A stretch of DNA of 64,000 nucleotides from Aggregicoccus sp. 17bor-14 (GTDB lineage Bacteria > Myxococcota > Myxococcia > Myxococcales > Myxococcaceae), in contig NZ_VJZZ01000021.1 in NCBI RefSeq assembly GCF_009659535.1, positions 1-64,000 of the forward strand, written 5' to 3'. This document shows, in pieces, positions 33,021 to 41,279 of this stretch (its first letter is position 1; each line of letters begins with the position of its first letter). Below the pieces are notes generated by a model that worked only from the letters and a program-made list of their open reading frames with translations, did no database searches and was not told the origin of the DNA. Made by a program: the position numbers and the translations under genes.

Positions 33021-33704
33021 ATGGCCGAGGACGCGAGAGCCGAGGAGCCCCAGGTGCGCGCGCTCTACGCGGCCCTCGCCCCCCTCTACGACGCGCTCTA
33101 CCCCACGCTGCACCGCTACGCGCCGCGCGCCGAGCGCTTCCTCGAGGAGCGCCTGCAGGAGGGGGGTCCCGCGCCGCGCGTGCTGGACCTGGGCTGTGGC
33201 AGCGGGCAGCTCACCCGCGCGCTTCCGCCGCAGGTGCAGGTGGTGGGGCTGGACCTCGCCGAGCCGATGCTCGCGCTCGCCCGCGAGGGCCGCCCCTCCG
33301 GCGTGTACCGGGTGCACAGCTTCCTCGAGCCCGTGCCCGCGGAGCTCGGCCCCTTCGATGCGGCGCTCGCGCTCGGCTGCCTCGACTTCTGCGCGGACCT
33401 GCCGCGCGCGCTCGCGCACCTGGGTGCGGCGCTGCGCCCCGGCGGCCGCGCCCTCTTCAGCGTGCTCGAGCGGCGCGCGGGGCTGCCCGGCCACGAGGCC
33501 CCCCACCTGCGCCTCCCCGCCGTGGAGCCCCCGGTGACGCTGCACCTCTGGCCCTTCCTCGCCTGCGCCGAAGCCCTGGAGGCGGCCCGGCTGCAGCCGC
33601 TCGCGTACGCGCACGCGCCCGCCTTCGAGCTGCACCCGGACGGCCCCCAAGGCCCCGCCCTCACCCTGCACTACGGGTTCTGGGAGGTCGCGCGGCGCGG
33701 GTAG
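33021..33704 (+). CDS. SAM-dependent methyltransferase (class I)
   Basis: 227 aa. Motif I VLDLGCGSGQLTRAL, motif II-like VVGLDLAEPMLALAREG, and FDAALALGCLDFCADLPRAL then LRPGGRALFSV are all in the expected order of a Rossmann-like methyltransferase. The acceptor is unknown; the C-terminal part with PVTLHLWPFLACAEALEAA resembles small-molecule methyltransferases. It follows the pseudo-receiver by 19 bases, so they are likely cotranscribed. The start ATG has TAGGGG close upstream. Confidence 0.88.
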   Translation: MAEDARAEEPQVRALYAALAPLYDALYPTLHRYAPRAERFLEERLQEGGPAPRVLDLGCGSGQLTRALPPQVQVVGLDLAEPMLALAREGRPSGVYRVHSFLEPVPAELGPFDAALALGCLDFCADLPRALAHLGAALRPGGRALFSVLERRAGLPGHEAPHLRLPAVEPPVTLHLWPFLACAEALEAARLQPLAYAHAPAFELHPDGPQGPALTLHYGFWEVARRG

Positions 33705-33754
33705 GTGCGGGGCGCCGGGTGTCGGCGGACCCGGACAGGCGGGCAGGCTGCGCA

Positions 33755-33774
33755 CCCGGGGCTTTGCTCCCGGG
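33755..33774 (+). terminator. Hairpin after methyltransferase gene
   Basis: CCCGGG-GCTTTGCT-CCCGGG with flanking GGGGCC, 50 bases past the methyltransferase stop and just before the hybrid kinase start. GC-rich, without a U-run. Confidence 0.4.
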
Positions 33775-33791
33775 GCCCCTGCCGCGCAACG

Positions 33792-36167
33792 ATGCGCGCC
33801 AGCTCCCCGCCCATGTCCTCGCGCACCCCCGTCCTGCTCCCCGGAGCGCTGCCCCCTTCCGCGCAGTCGTCGGGGCCTGCCGCTCCGGCGGAGACCTCGC
33901 TCCCGGCCCTCTTCGTCGCGGCCTTCGAGTCCTCGCCCGTCGGCATGTCCATCTGCTCGCTGGAGGGCGAGCTGCTGCGGGTGAACCCCGCGTACCGCGA
34001 GATGTTCGGGCTCTCGGAGGAGGAGGTGCGCGGCCAGCACTTCCGCACCCGCGTGCACCCGGAGGACCGCTACCAGGCGATGTGGGCGCACGCCGAGCTC
34101 GTCTCCGGCCGGCAGCGCGCGGTGAAGTACGAGCGGCGCAGCCTGCACCGCGATGGACGCGAGGTGTGGACCGAGGTCAGCGCCTCGCTCGTGCTCGGCC
34201 CCGCGGGAGAGCCGCTGCACGTGCTCTCCCACCTGATGGACGTGAGCGAGCGGCGCCAGCGCCAGCAGGCGCTGCTGGACGCCGAGGAGCGGCTGCGCAT
34301 GCTCGGGCGCGCCACGAAGGACCTGGTCTGGGACTGGGACATCCCCAGCGGCGAGCTGCGCTGGAACGAGGCGATGCAGACGATGCTCGGCTACTCGCCG
34401 CACGAGGTGCAGCCCTCGCTCGCGTGGTGGGAGGCGCAGCTGCACCCGGACGACCTCGCGCGCGTGCTCGCGAGCCTCGACCGCGCGCTGCAGGGCGAGG
34501 GCCACGCGTGGGTGGACGAGTACCGCTTCCGCCGCGCGGACGGCAGCTACGCCGCGGTGCTGGACCGCGGCTACTTCCTGCGCGATGCGCAGGGCCAGGC
34601 GGTGCGCGGCATCGGCGCGATGATGGACCTGAGCGAGCGCCGCGCCGCCGAGGAGCGCCTGCGCAAGAGCGAGGAGTACTTCCGCGCCCTCATCGAGAAC
34701 GCGCGCGACCTGGTGGCGGTGCTCGATGCGCAGGGGCGCTTCGCGTACGTGAGCCCCGCCGTCACCCGCGTGCTCGGCTTCTCCTCCGAGCAGATGGTGG
34801 GCCACCGCGGCTTCGACTTCGTGCACCCCGAGGACCTGTCCGCGGTGCGCGCGCGCCTGGAGGAGTGCTCACGCGCCCCGGGCAACGCCGTGACGGTGGA
34901 GTACCGCGCACGCCACCGCGACGGCAGCTGGCGCACGCTGGAGACCTACTGGTGGAACCAGACCCACCACCCAGCCATGGCCGGCTTCGTGGTGAACGCG
35001 CGCGACGTGACGCAGCAGCGCGCGCTGGAGGAGCAGTTCCGCCAGGCGCAGAAGATGGAGGCGGTGGGCCGGCTCGCGGGCGGCGTGGCCCACGACTTCA
35101 ACAACCTGCTCACCATCATCACCGCGCACACGGACTTCGCGCGCGAGGAGGTGGCCGCGGGCAGCCAGGCGCGCGAGGACCTCGCGGTGGTGGCGGACAC
35201 GGCGCAGCGCGCGGTGCGCCTCACCCGGCAGCTGCTCGCCTTCAGCCGGCGCCAGGTGCTGCAGCCGGCGCTCCTGGACCTCAACGAGAAGGTGCGCGGC
35301 CTGGAGGGCATGCTGCGCCGGCTCCTGAGCGAGGACATCGTGCTCGCCACGGAGCTCGCGCGCACGCCCTCGCGCGTGTGGGCGGACCCCGGCCAGGTGG
35401 ACCAGGTGCTGATGAACCTGGTGGTCAACGCGCGCGACGCCATGCCCCACGGCGGGCTGCTCGGCGTGGAGACCTCGGAGGTGGCGCTCGCGCAGGGCAA
35501 CGCCGCGGGGCTGCCCGCGGGGCCCTACGTGGTGCTGAGCGTGCGCGACACCGGAATCGGGATGGACGCGGCCACCCGCGCGCGCCTCTTCGAGCCCTTC
35601 TTCACCACCAAGGCGGCCGGCAAGGGCACCGGGCTCGGGCTCTCCACGGTGTACGGCATCGTGCAGCAGTCGGGCGGCGCGCTCGAGGTGGAGAGCAGCC
35701 CGGGCGCGGGCTCCACCTTCCGGGTGCTGCTGCCGCGCGCCCCCGCGGCCCCGCAGGGCACGGAGGACGAGGCGGACGGCGCGCACCCCGCGCCCGGCGG
35801 CCACGAGACGGTGCTGGTGGTGGAGGACGAGGCGCCGGTGCGGGGCGCGGCCTGCCGCATCCTCGAGCGCCAGGGCTACCGCGTGCTCGAGGCGAAGCAC
35901 GGCGCGGACGCCCTTCAAGTCCTCGCCGCGCATGACGGGCCCGTGCACCTGGTGCTCACGGACGTGGTGATGCCGGAGATGGGCGGCGCGGAGCTGGTGC
36001 GCGAGCTGCGCGCGCGCGGGGTGCCGGCGCGCGTGCTCTTCATGTCCGGCTACAGCGAGGAGGCGGTGGCCACCCGCGGCGTGCTGGTGGAGGGCGTGGG
36101 GCTGCTCGAGAAGCCCTTCGACCTGCAGGTGCTGCTGCGCCGCGTGCGCGAGGTGCTGGACGCCTAG
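33792..36167 (+). CDS. Hybrid sensor histidine kinase: three PAS, HisKA, HATPase, receiver
   Basis: About 791 aa, cytosolic (no membrane helices). Three PAS/PAC units span roughly residues 45-400 (AAFESSPVGMSICSLEGELL; ATKDLVWDWDIPSGELRW; LIENARDLVAVLDAQGRF). The phosphorylated H434 lies in LAGGVAHDFNNLLT; the ATPase has NLVVNARDAMP, DTGIGM and GTGLGLSTVYG. A C-terminal receiver has D724 in LVLTDVVMPEMGG and a KPF lysine. Cytosolic PAS proteins sense redox state or small ligands, here unknown. The start may instead be ATG 33813. The stop overlaps the convergent Sel1 gene by four bases. Confidence 0.9.
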   Translation: MRASSPPMSSRTPVLLPGALPPSAQSSGPAAPAETSLPALFVAAFESSPVGMSICSLEGELLRVNPAYREMFGLSEEEVRGQHFRTRVHPEDRYQAMWAHAELVSGRQRAVKYERRSLHRDGREVWTEVSASLVLGPAGEPLHVLSHLMDVSERRQRQQALLDAEERLRMLGRATKDLVWDWDIPSGELRWNEAMQTMLGYSPHEVQPSLAWWEAQLHPDDLARVLASLDRALQGEGHAWVDEYRFRRADGSYAAVLDRGYFLRDAQGQAVRGIGAMMDLSERRAAEERLRKSEEYFRALIENARDLVAVLDAQGRFAYVSPAVTRVLGFSSEQMVGHRGFDFVHPEDLSAVRARLEECSRAPGNAVTVEYRARHRDGSWRTLETYWWNQTHHPAMAGFVVNARDVTQQRALEEQFRQAQKMEAVGRLAGGVAHDFNNLLTIITAHTDFAREEVAAGSQAREDLAVVADTAQRAVRLTRQLLAFSRRQVLQPALLDLNEKVRGLEGMLRRLLSEDIVLATELARTPSRVWADPGQVDQVLMNLVVNARDAMPHGGLLGVETSEVALAQGNAAGLPAGPYVVLSVRDTGIGMDAATRARLFEPFFTTKAAGKGTGLGLSTVYGIVQQSGGALEVESSPGAGSTFRVLLPRAPAAPQGTEDEADGAHPAPGGHETVLVVEDEAPVRGAACRILERQGYRVLEAKHGADALQVLAAHDGPVHLVLTDVVMPEMGGAELVRELRARGVPARVLFMSGYSEEAVATRGVLVEGVGLLEKPFDLQVLLRRVREVLDA

Positions 36168-36619
36168 CGCTTCGCCTCGGCGCAGGCGCGCGCGTCCTTC
36201 AACTCGCAACCGCGTTGCATCAGGCGCTTCATTTGCGCCTCGTCCTTCGTCGCGCAGGTGCCGGTGCGGTGGCAGATGGCGGCGCTGAAGCAGCCCGCGC
36301 CGTCCCCGAGCTCGCAGGCGCGCGCGTAGAGCGCGTACGCGCCCGCGGGGTCCGCCGCCACGCCCAGGCCGCCCCAGGTCATCGCGCCCAGCCGGTTGCA
36401 GGCGCTCGCCTCGCCGTCGTCGCAGGCGCGGCGGTACATGGCCGCGGCGCCCTTCGTGTCGCCCGTGCGCTCGGCCTTGTAGGCCGCCTGCAGGCAGCCC
36501 TGCACGAAGCCGCCCGGGCACTGCGCGTCCGCGCGGCCTGCATCCGGGGCCGCGTTGTCCGAGGAACGGGAGCAGGCACAGAGCAGCAGGAGGAGGGCGA
36601 GGGCGGAGGCGTGGCGCAT
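36164..36619 (-). CDS. Sel1-repeat cysteine-rich lipoprotein
   Basis: 151 aa. Lipoprotein signal with lipobox LLCAC (C14 or C16). The mature part is helical with Sel1-like repeats, each closed by a cysteine pair: CPGGFVQGC, CDDGEASAC, CELGDGAGC and CELKDARAC, spaced about 35 residues. Disulfide-bonded Sel1 proteins of this kind (Helicobacter Hcp type) act as secreted scaffolds. No partner is visible nearby. The ATG at 36619 is the only start that gives a signal peptide. Confidence 0.82.
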   Translation of the reverse strand: MRHASALALLLLLCACSRSSDNAAPDAGRADAQCPGGFVQGCLQAAYKAERTGDTKGAAAMYRRACDDGEASACNRLGAMTWGGLGVAADPAGAYALYARACELGDGAGCFSAAICHRTGTCATKDEAQMKRLMQRGCELKDARACAEAKR

Positions 36620-36803
36620 GGTACGCCGCAGCCTAGCGCTCGACTGCAGCGACGAGCAGGAGGGACTTGCGGGAGTGGCGCGAGGTGCACGGACTCGAGA
36701 AGGAGAAGCTTGGGAGGGGACGGGGCTTCTCCGGCTGGGTGAAGCCGTCCACGGCGTGCGGGACTGCCGTCTCGAAAGGAGACGCCCCTCCCGGGCGCAC
36801 AGG
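36620..36803. other. Gene-free stretch (part of 36620-37221)
   Basis: The 600 bases between the Sel1 gene and the esterase hold no gene. This part contains only low-complexity open frames. The region's recognisable features are the palindrome at 36814-36846 and the module A repeat at 37029-37102. Confidence 0.5.
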
Positions 36804-36851
36804 GGCGCGCGATGCAAAAACGTAAAATCCTATTTTACGTTTTTGCGCGCC
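36804..36851. repeat. AT-rich perfect palindrome, 15-bp arms
   Basis: GCAAAAACGTAAAAT (36814-36828), a 3-base loop CCT, then ATTTTACGTTTTTGC (36832-36846) are exact inverted copies. An outer GGCGC/GCGCC pair (36804-36808 and 36847-36851) extends it after a small internal loop. This is the most AT-rich stretch of the window (arms about 27% GC in DNA near 72%). It could be a terminator hairpin for the + strand, an operator for a dimeric regulator, or a mobile-element end. It stands 370 bases upstream of the esterase. Confidence 0.85.
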
Positions 36852-37028
36852 GCAGCCGTCGGCTCCGGAGGGGGCCCGCACGGTAAGTGAAGGGTGGAGA
36901 GGGCGAGCCAAGCTTCATTCCAGGGGCAGCCGGGGCGGCGTGCGGGTGGGGCCGCCCCGAGCCGACGCAGAGCCGGTGGCGGCAAGAGCGCGCGAGGGAC
37001 GCCATCACCCGTGCGCCAAGCGGCGCGC

Positions 37029-37102
37029 GTGTCACCCCTGAGCGGTGCGGGCAGGCAGCGCCCCCTCGCGAAGGGCGCAGGCGCTCCATCACCCGTCCCG
37101 TC
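37029..37102. repeat. Dispersed repeat, module A only (copy 4)
   Basis: Read on the minus strand it begins GACGGGACGGGTG, identical to the copy at 13617, and continues to GGGGGCGCTGCCTGCCCG and CTCAGGGGTGACAC, aligning with copies 1 and 2 at the A module. No module B is found within 250 bases on either side. Confidence 0.6.
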
Positions 37103-37221
37103 TCGACGCTCTACCTGCGCCGTGTGGCTCGCTCGAACGCAGAGGCACGCATCGGCAGCGCCGCCGCCATCCACGCGAGGGAGCACTCGCTGATGCGCGC
37201 GCACTCGGGCAGCATCGGCCC

Positions 37222-38055
37222 ATGTCCGCGCTCTCCGTGCTCGCCGCCGCGCTCCTGCTCGCTGCTCCTGCGCCCCGCAGCCAGCGCGACGTGGCCTATG
37301 GCAGTGCGCCCGCGCAGCGGCTCGACCTGCAGTTGCCCGAGGGCCCGCAGCCCGCGCCCCTCTTCCTCTTCGTGCATGGCGGCGCCTGGACGCAGGGCGA
37401 CAAGGTGTTCCACACGCCACACCCGGACTTCTTCCTCCAGCGCGGCTGGGCGTGGGCGAGTGCGAACTACCGGCTCGCGCCCGCGGTGCGTCACCCCGAG
37501 CAGGTGCAGGACCTCGCGCGCGCCGTGGGCTGGCTCTATCGCAACGCGAGCGCGCGCGGGCTGGACCCCCAGCGCTTCGTGCTCTGCGGCTTCTCCGCGG
37601 GCGCGCACCTCGTCGCGCTGCTCGTGGCAGACCCACGCTACCTCGCGGCGGAAGGCGTGCCCCTGAGCGCGGTGCGCGGCGTGGTGCTGCTGGATGGCGC
37701 GGGCTACGACGTGCCCCGCCACGCGGCGCTCAGTCCGCGGCTGCGCCAGGTGTTCCACGTCGCCTTCGGCGAGCCGGGCCCCGCGTGGGAGGATGCCTCC
37801 CCCGTCACGCACCTGCGCCAGAAGCGCGCCGTGCCGCCCTTCCTGGTCTTCTACACCGGCGAGGGCCCCCGCGCGGGCCAGCAGGCGCGCCTGCTCACGC
37901 GCGCGCTCGAGCACGCGGGCGGCCACGCGGAGCTGTACCCCGCGCCCGGCAAGGACCACGTGCAGCTCAGCGTGGACCTGGGCAAGAGCGCCCAGGACGG
38001 CCCCACGGCGCGCACGCTCGCGTTCCTCGAGCGCGTGCGCCGCGAAGCGAAGTAG
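37222..38055 (+). CDS. Alpha/beta hydrolase, HSL/BD-FAE-like esterase
   Basis: 277 aa: possible Sec signal (1-19), then the esterase core with oxyanion-hole motif FLFVHGGAWTQGD, nucleophile elbow LCGFSAGAH (Ser in GFSAG), an acid near FLVFYTGEGPRAG and histidine in GKDHVQLS. This arrangement is seen in carboxylesterases and in enzymes that deacetylate polysaccharides. The substrate is unknown. The ATG at 37222 lacks a clear ribosome site. Its stop directly abuts the stop of the convergent SUFU gene. Confidence 0.87.
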   Translation: MSALSVLAAALLLAAPAPRSQRDVAYGSAPAQRLDLQLPEGPQPAPLFLFVHGGAWTQGDKVFHTPHPDFFLQRGWAWASANYRLAPAVRHPEQVQDLARAVGWLYRNASARGLDPQRFVLCGFSAGAHLVALLVADPRYLAAEGVPLSAVRGVVLLDGAGYDVPRHAALSPRLRQVFHVAFGEPGPAWEDASPVTHLRQKRAVPPFLVFYTGEGPRAGQQARLLTRALEHAGGHAELYPAPGKDHVQLSVDLGKSAQDGPTARTLAFLERVRREAK

Positions 38056-38745
38056 CTACAGCTTCACTTCCGCGCGCGTGCAGTCGGTGACCACGCCGCT
38101 GCCCGCCTCGTGCAGCTTGGCCATCAGCTTGTCCACGCCGTTGGAGCGCGCGAAGGCCATCTCGTTCTTCGTCGCGCCCACCAGGGTGAGCAGCTGCACG
38201 CGGCCGCTGGGCAGGTCGAAGTGCGCGGGGCGCGAGGGGTCGCGCACGAAGACCACGCCGTTCAGCTTCGTCTCCGCCGCGCCGTCCAGCGTGCCCTCCA
38301 CCGGGTAGCGGTGGCCGAGCGCGAAGGCGCGCAGGCACACGAGGTTGTAGGCCATCATGTCCAGCAGCCGCAGCACCGGCCACTGCGCCTCCTCGGGCGT
38401 GTGGATGACCATCTCGTAGCCGATGCCGCTCGGAGCGTCGTCCGCGAACTCCATGCCCGGCGCGAGCGTGAAGGGGTTGGACAGGCCGCTCGTCACGTAG
38501 CTCCAGGACGGGTGCTCGGGCGTGGGCGGGGCCACGCGCACGCCGTAGCCGCCCCAGTTCGGGTCCAGCTCGCCCACCTGCGCGAGGTCAGACTCCAGCC
38601 AGGCCTGCAGGGCGTCCGTCTGGTCGAGGGTGAAGACCCCCTCGCTGATCTCTCCGAACAACTTGGGGTACTCGACCTCGTCGCGGTCGGCCCAGACATC
38701 CTCGTACCACTGCCAGAACGCGTCGTGCTCCTCGGGCGCTTTCAC
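38056..38745 (-). CDS. Suppressor-of-fused (SUFU) domain protein
   Basis: About 229 aa. It shows the SUFU-domain pattern: PSWSYVTSGLSNPF, then GIGYEMVIHTPEEAQWPVLR and LLDMMAYNLVCLRA, then FDLPSGRVQLLTLVGATKNE. In bacteria this domain is a frequent immunity or protein-protein interaction module in toxin loci; the metazoan member inhibits Gli. No toxin is seen beside it. The start is set at GTG 38745, just before homology begins; an in-frame ATG lies 16 codons upstream. Confidence 0.85.
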   Translation of the reverse strand: MKAPEEHDAFWQWYEDVWADRDEVEYPKLFGEISEGVFTLDQTDALQAWLESDLAQVGELDPNWGGYGVRVAPPTPEHPSWSYVTSGLSNPFTLAPGMEFADDAPSGIGYEMVIHTPEEAQWPVLRLLDMMAYNLVCLRAFALGHRYPVEGTLDGAAETKLNGVVFVRDPSRPAHFDLPSGRVQLLTLVGATKNEMAFARSNGVDKLMAKLHEAGSGVVTDCTRAEVKL

Positions 38746-38866
38746 GGGGCCCAAACTACTCCAGCGGGCCGCGAGGGGAAGCGCGGATTCATGCATGGGC
38801 GCCCTGCAGGCAGCCAGGCGCTGCAATAGGCTCGCCGCTCCCCCCGTAGCCCCGAGCGTGCGCCCC

Positions 38867-40420
38867 ATGACCTCCCGCTCCGAAGCTGCTCCCGCCGCTC
38901 CCGAGGCGCCTGGTCTCGGTCCCGCCGTGTGGGGCGTGGCGCTCGCCGCGCTCGCGCTGCACCTGGCGACCAACGGCCGCTATGGCTTCTTCCGCGACGA
39001 GCTGTACTTCATCGCCTGCGGGCAGCGGCTCGCGTGGGGCTACGTGGATCAGCCGCCGCTCATCGCGCTCGTCTCGCGGCTCTCGAGCGCGCTCGCGGGC
39101 GACAGCGTGGGGCTGTTCCGCCTACCCGCGGCCCTCGCGCACACGGGCCTGGTGCTGCTCACCGCGCGGCTCGCGCGGGCGCTCGGCGGCGCGAGGCCCG
39201 CGGCGCTGCTCGCGGGCGTGGCGGTGGCCGTGGCGCCGGTGCTCGTGGTGGGCGGACACCTGCTCACGATGAACAGCTTCGAGCCGCTGCTGTGGACGGG
39301 CGCGGCGCTCTTGCTCGTGCGGCTGCTGCAGGCGGAGACGCCGCGCACCGGCACCTGGGCCGCGCTGGGGCTGGTGGTGGGCGTGGGGCTGCTGAACAAG
39401 TACTCGATGGCCTTCTGGACGGTGGCGCTGGTGGCGGGGCTGCTCGCCACGCCCTCGCGCCGGGTGCTCGCCACGCGCGTCTTCCTCCTCGCGCTGGGGC
39501 TCGCGCTGCTCTGCGTGCTGCCGAACCTCTACTGGCAGGCGTCGCGTGGCTTTCCCATGCTCGAGCTGCTGCGGGCGGGGCAGGCGGGAAAGAACGCGCC
39601 CTTCAGCGTGGGCAACTTCCTCGGGCAGCAGCTGCTGCTCATCGGGCCGCTCGCAGCGCCGCTGTGGCTTGCGGGGCTCGCGGCGCTGCTCGCGTGGCGG
39701 CCGCTGCGGCCCTACCGCGCGCTGGGGGTGGGCTTCGTCGCCGTGCTGCTCGTGATGGTGGTGCTCAAGGCGAAGACCTACTACCTCGCGCCGGCGTTCC
39801 CGCTGCTGCTCGCGGCCGGAGGGGTGTGGGCGGAGGCGCGCCTGCCGCGGCTCGCGCGCGGGGCGGTGGTGGCGCTGGTGGGGCTCACCGGGCTCGCGGT
39901 CGCGCCGCTGGGAATTCCGGTGCTGCCGGTGGACACCTTCGTGCGCTACCAGGCGGCGCTCGGCGTGCAGCCCCCGCGCGACGAGAACCACCAGTTCAAT
40001 GCGCTGCCACAGCACTTCGCGGACCAGTTCGGCTGGCCGGAGCTGGTGGACGCGGTGGCGGGCGCGGTGGGCAAGCTCTCGCCGGAGGAGCGCTCCCGCG
40101 CAGGCATCTTCGTGCAGAACTACGGCGAGGCCGGCGCGCTCGAGTGGCTCGGGCGCAACCGCGGCCTGCCGCCGGTGCTCAGCGGCCACAACACGTACTT
40201 CCTGTGGGGACGGCGCGGGGTCACCGGCGAGGTAGTGCTCGTGGTGGGCGAGGGCGACGTGGAGCAGCTGCGCACGTTGTGCCGCGAGGTGACGCTGGTG
40301 GGGCGCGTGCCGCGCGTGGAGAACGCGATGCCCTACGAGCAGGCCCTCACGATTCACCTCTGCCGCGGCCTGCACCCCCCACTCGCGGAGCTGTGGCCGA
40401 AGGTGAAGAACTACAACTGA
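38867..40420 (+). CDS. GT39-type (dolichyl-phosphate-mannose-like) glycosyltransferase
   Basis: 517 aa with about 11 membrane helices. The N-terminal family motif is present: NGRYGFFRDELYFIACGQRL (acidic D-E in the first periplasmic loop) followed by WGYVDQPPLIAL. A C-terminal periplasmic domain of about 130 residues starts near VRYQAALGVQPP. Members move a sugar from a polyprenyl-phosphate carrier onto lipid A or protein in the periplasm (ArnT, PMT families). The acceptor is unknown. The ATG at 38867 is close to a GTG at 38858. A REP element follows the stop. Confidence 0.9.
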   Translation: MTSRSEAAPAAPEAPGLGPAVWGVALAALALHLATNGRYGFFRDELYFIACGQRLAWGYVDQPPLIALVSRLSSALAGDSVGLFRLPAALAHTGLVLLTARLARALGGARPAALLAGVAVAVAPVLVVGGHLLTMNSFEPLLWTGAALLLVRLLQAETPRTGTWAALGLVVGVGLLNKYSMAFWTVALVAGLLATPSRRVLATRVFLLALGLALLCVLPNLYWQASRGFPMLELLRAGQAGKNAPFSVGNFLGQQLLLIGPLAAPLWLAGLAALLAWRPLRPYRALGVGFVAVLLVMVVLKAKTYYLAPAFPLLLAAGGVWAEARLPRLARGAVVALVGLTGLAVAPLGIPVLPVDTFVRYQAALGVQPPRDENHQFNALPQHFADQFGWPELVDAVAGAVGKLSPEERSRAGIFVQNYGEAGALEWLGRNRGLPPVLSGHNTYFLWGRRGVTGEVVLVVGEGDVEQLRTLCREVTLVGRVPRVENAMPYEQALTIHLCRGLHPPLAELWPKVKNYN

Positions 40421-40426
40421 GACCTG

Positions 40427-40456
40427 TCCCCTTTGGGAGAGGGTCGGGGTGAGGGA
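40427..40456. repeat. REP-like repeat between convergent genes
   Basis: TCCCCTTTGGGAGAGGGTCG then GGGTGAGGGA. It lies between the GT39 gene and the convergent lipoprotein gene, as a likely shared terminator. Confidence 0.85.
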
Positions 40457-40474
40457 TTGCCGCTTCTCTCTGCG

Positions 40475-40840
40475 TCACTCGTAGATCGTCCACCGCGCAC
40501 GGCTGCAGCGACCCGCTGCATCGAACTCGAGGCGTAGGACACGCCCGAGCCCGAACGAGCCCGGAGCCAGGCGCGTGAAGACGTACTCCTCGACCTGACG
40601 CTCCTCTTCGTAGAACACGCGCTCTGGAGTCCCGAGCTGTGCGCGCAACTCTTCGCGAGAAGTCCCGACGAGCGAGCGCACGGAGTAGCCACCACGCTCG
40701 ATGGACTCCTCACTCGCGGGCGCGTCCTGCAGCCACTGCCGGTCCGCGCGAAGGTGCGCGAGCGTCTCGCCACGGCTCGCGCAGCCACTGAGCGCAAGCG
40801 CCGCGAAGAGCCCCAGGCAGTGCCGCAGCGAGCCCCTCAC
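40475..40840 (-). CDS. Small lipoprotein, BamE/SmpA-like
   Basis: 121 aa with lipobox LSGC (C20). The mature protein has an N-terminal helix (ETLAHLRADRQWLQDA), then SVRSLVGTSREELRAQLGTP, a helix-turn like the BamE/OmlA start, and strands ending RLEFDAAGRCSRARWTIYE. BamE-like folds occur in the outer-membrane assembly complex and in many unrelated small lipoproteins. Its start codon overlaps the stop of the upstream membrane gene (ATGA). Assignment to the Bam machine is not supported by context. Confidence 0.7.
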   Translation of the reverse strand: MRGSLRHCLGLFAALALSGCASRGETLAHLRADRQWLQDAPASEESIERGGYSVRSLVGTSREELRAQLGTPERVFYEEERQVEEYVFTRLAPGSFGLGRVLRLEFDAAGRCSRARWTIYE

Positions 40841-41151
40841 CGGCAGAAGAGGACCAGCGTCGCGAAGCTGAGGACCAAGCAGGCCAGCATGCTGCCGACC
40901 AGGAGTTCGTCACCGCCGTCCACCGTCGAGGCCTCGTTGCGCAGGAGGAGCAGGGCGCGGCGACCCGAGTGCACGACGAGGCTGGTGGCAAAGCCCAGCC
41001 AACATGGCCAGAAGAGGAAGACCCCGTCGCTCGTGGAGGCGTGCCCGATGGCAGCGAGCGCCACAGCGAAGACGCCGAGAAAGAGGAAGACGAAGCACCA
41101 GTCCCCCCAGTCCGTGGGCGTCAGGGAAACAGGCATCCCCTTTCCCAGCAT
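40837..41151 (-). CDS. Small membrane protein, hypothetical
   Basis: 104 aa with three predicted membrane helices (CFVFLFLGVFAVALAAIG; VFLFWPCWLGFATSLVV; ELLVGSMLACLVLSFATLVL). No family is recognised. It overlaps the downstream lipoprotein start by four bases, so the two are likely a functional pair. GC is slightly lower than in neighbours. An internal ATG six codons on (MPVSLTP) is a possible alternative start. Confidence 0.65.
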   Translation of the reverse strand: MLGKGMPVSLTPTDWGDWCFVFLFLGVFAVALAAIGHASTSDGVFLFWPCWLGFATSLVVHSGRRALLLLRNEASTVDGGDELLVGSMLACLVLSFATLVLFCR

Positions 41152-41234
41152 GCGGCACCTCCTCTTCGGCCCGGCATCGTGGGCTCGCGAGAAGGTACAG
41201 CAGGTGGTGCGCGGGTGCTCGGGAGAAGCCCTCT

Positions 41235-41270
41235 TCCCTCACCCCGTCCCTCTCCCAGAGGGAGAGGGGA
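41235..41270. repeat. REP-like repeat, full hairpin
   Basis: TCCCTCACCCCGTCCCTCTC then CCAGAGGGAGAGGGGA, inverted relative to the 40427 copy, with CCCTCTCCC/GGGAGAGGG-type arms. It lies ten bases past the stop of the minus-strand GNAT gene and is its likely terminator. Confidence 0.85.
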
Positions 41271-41279
41271 CATCTTCGC

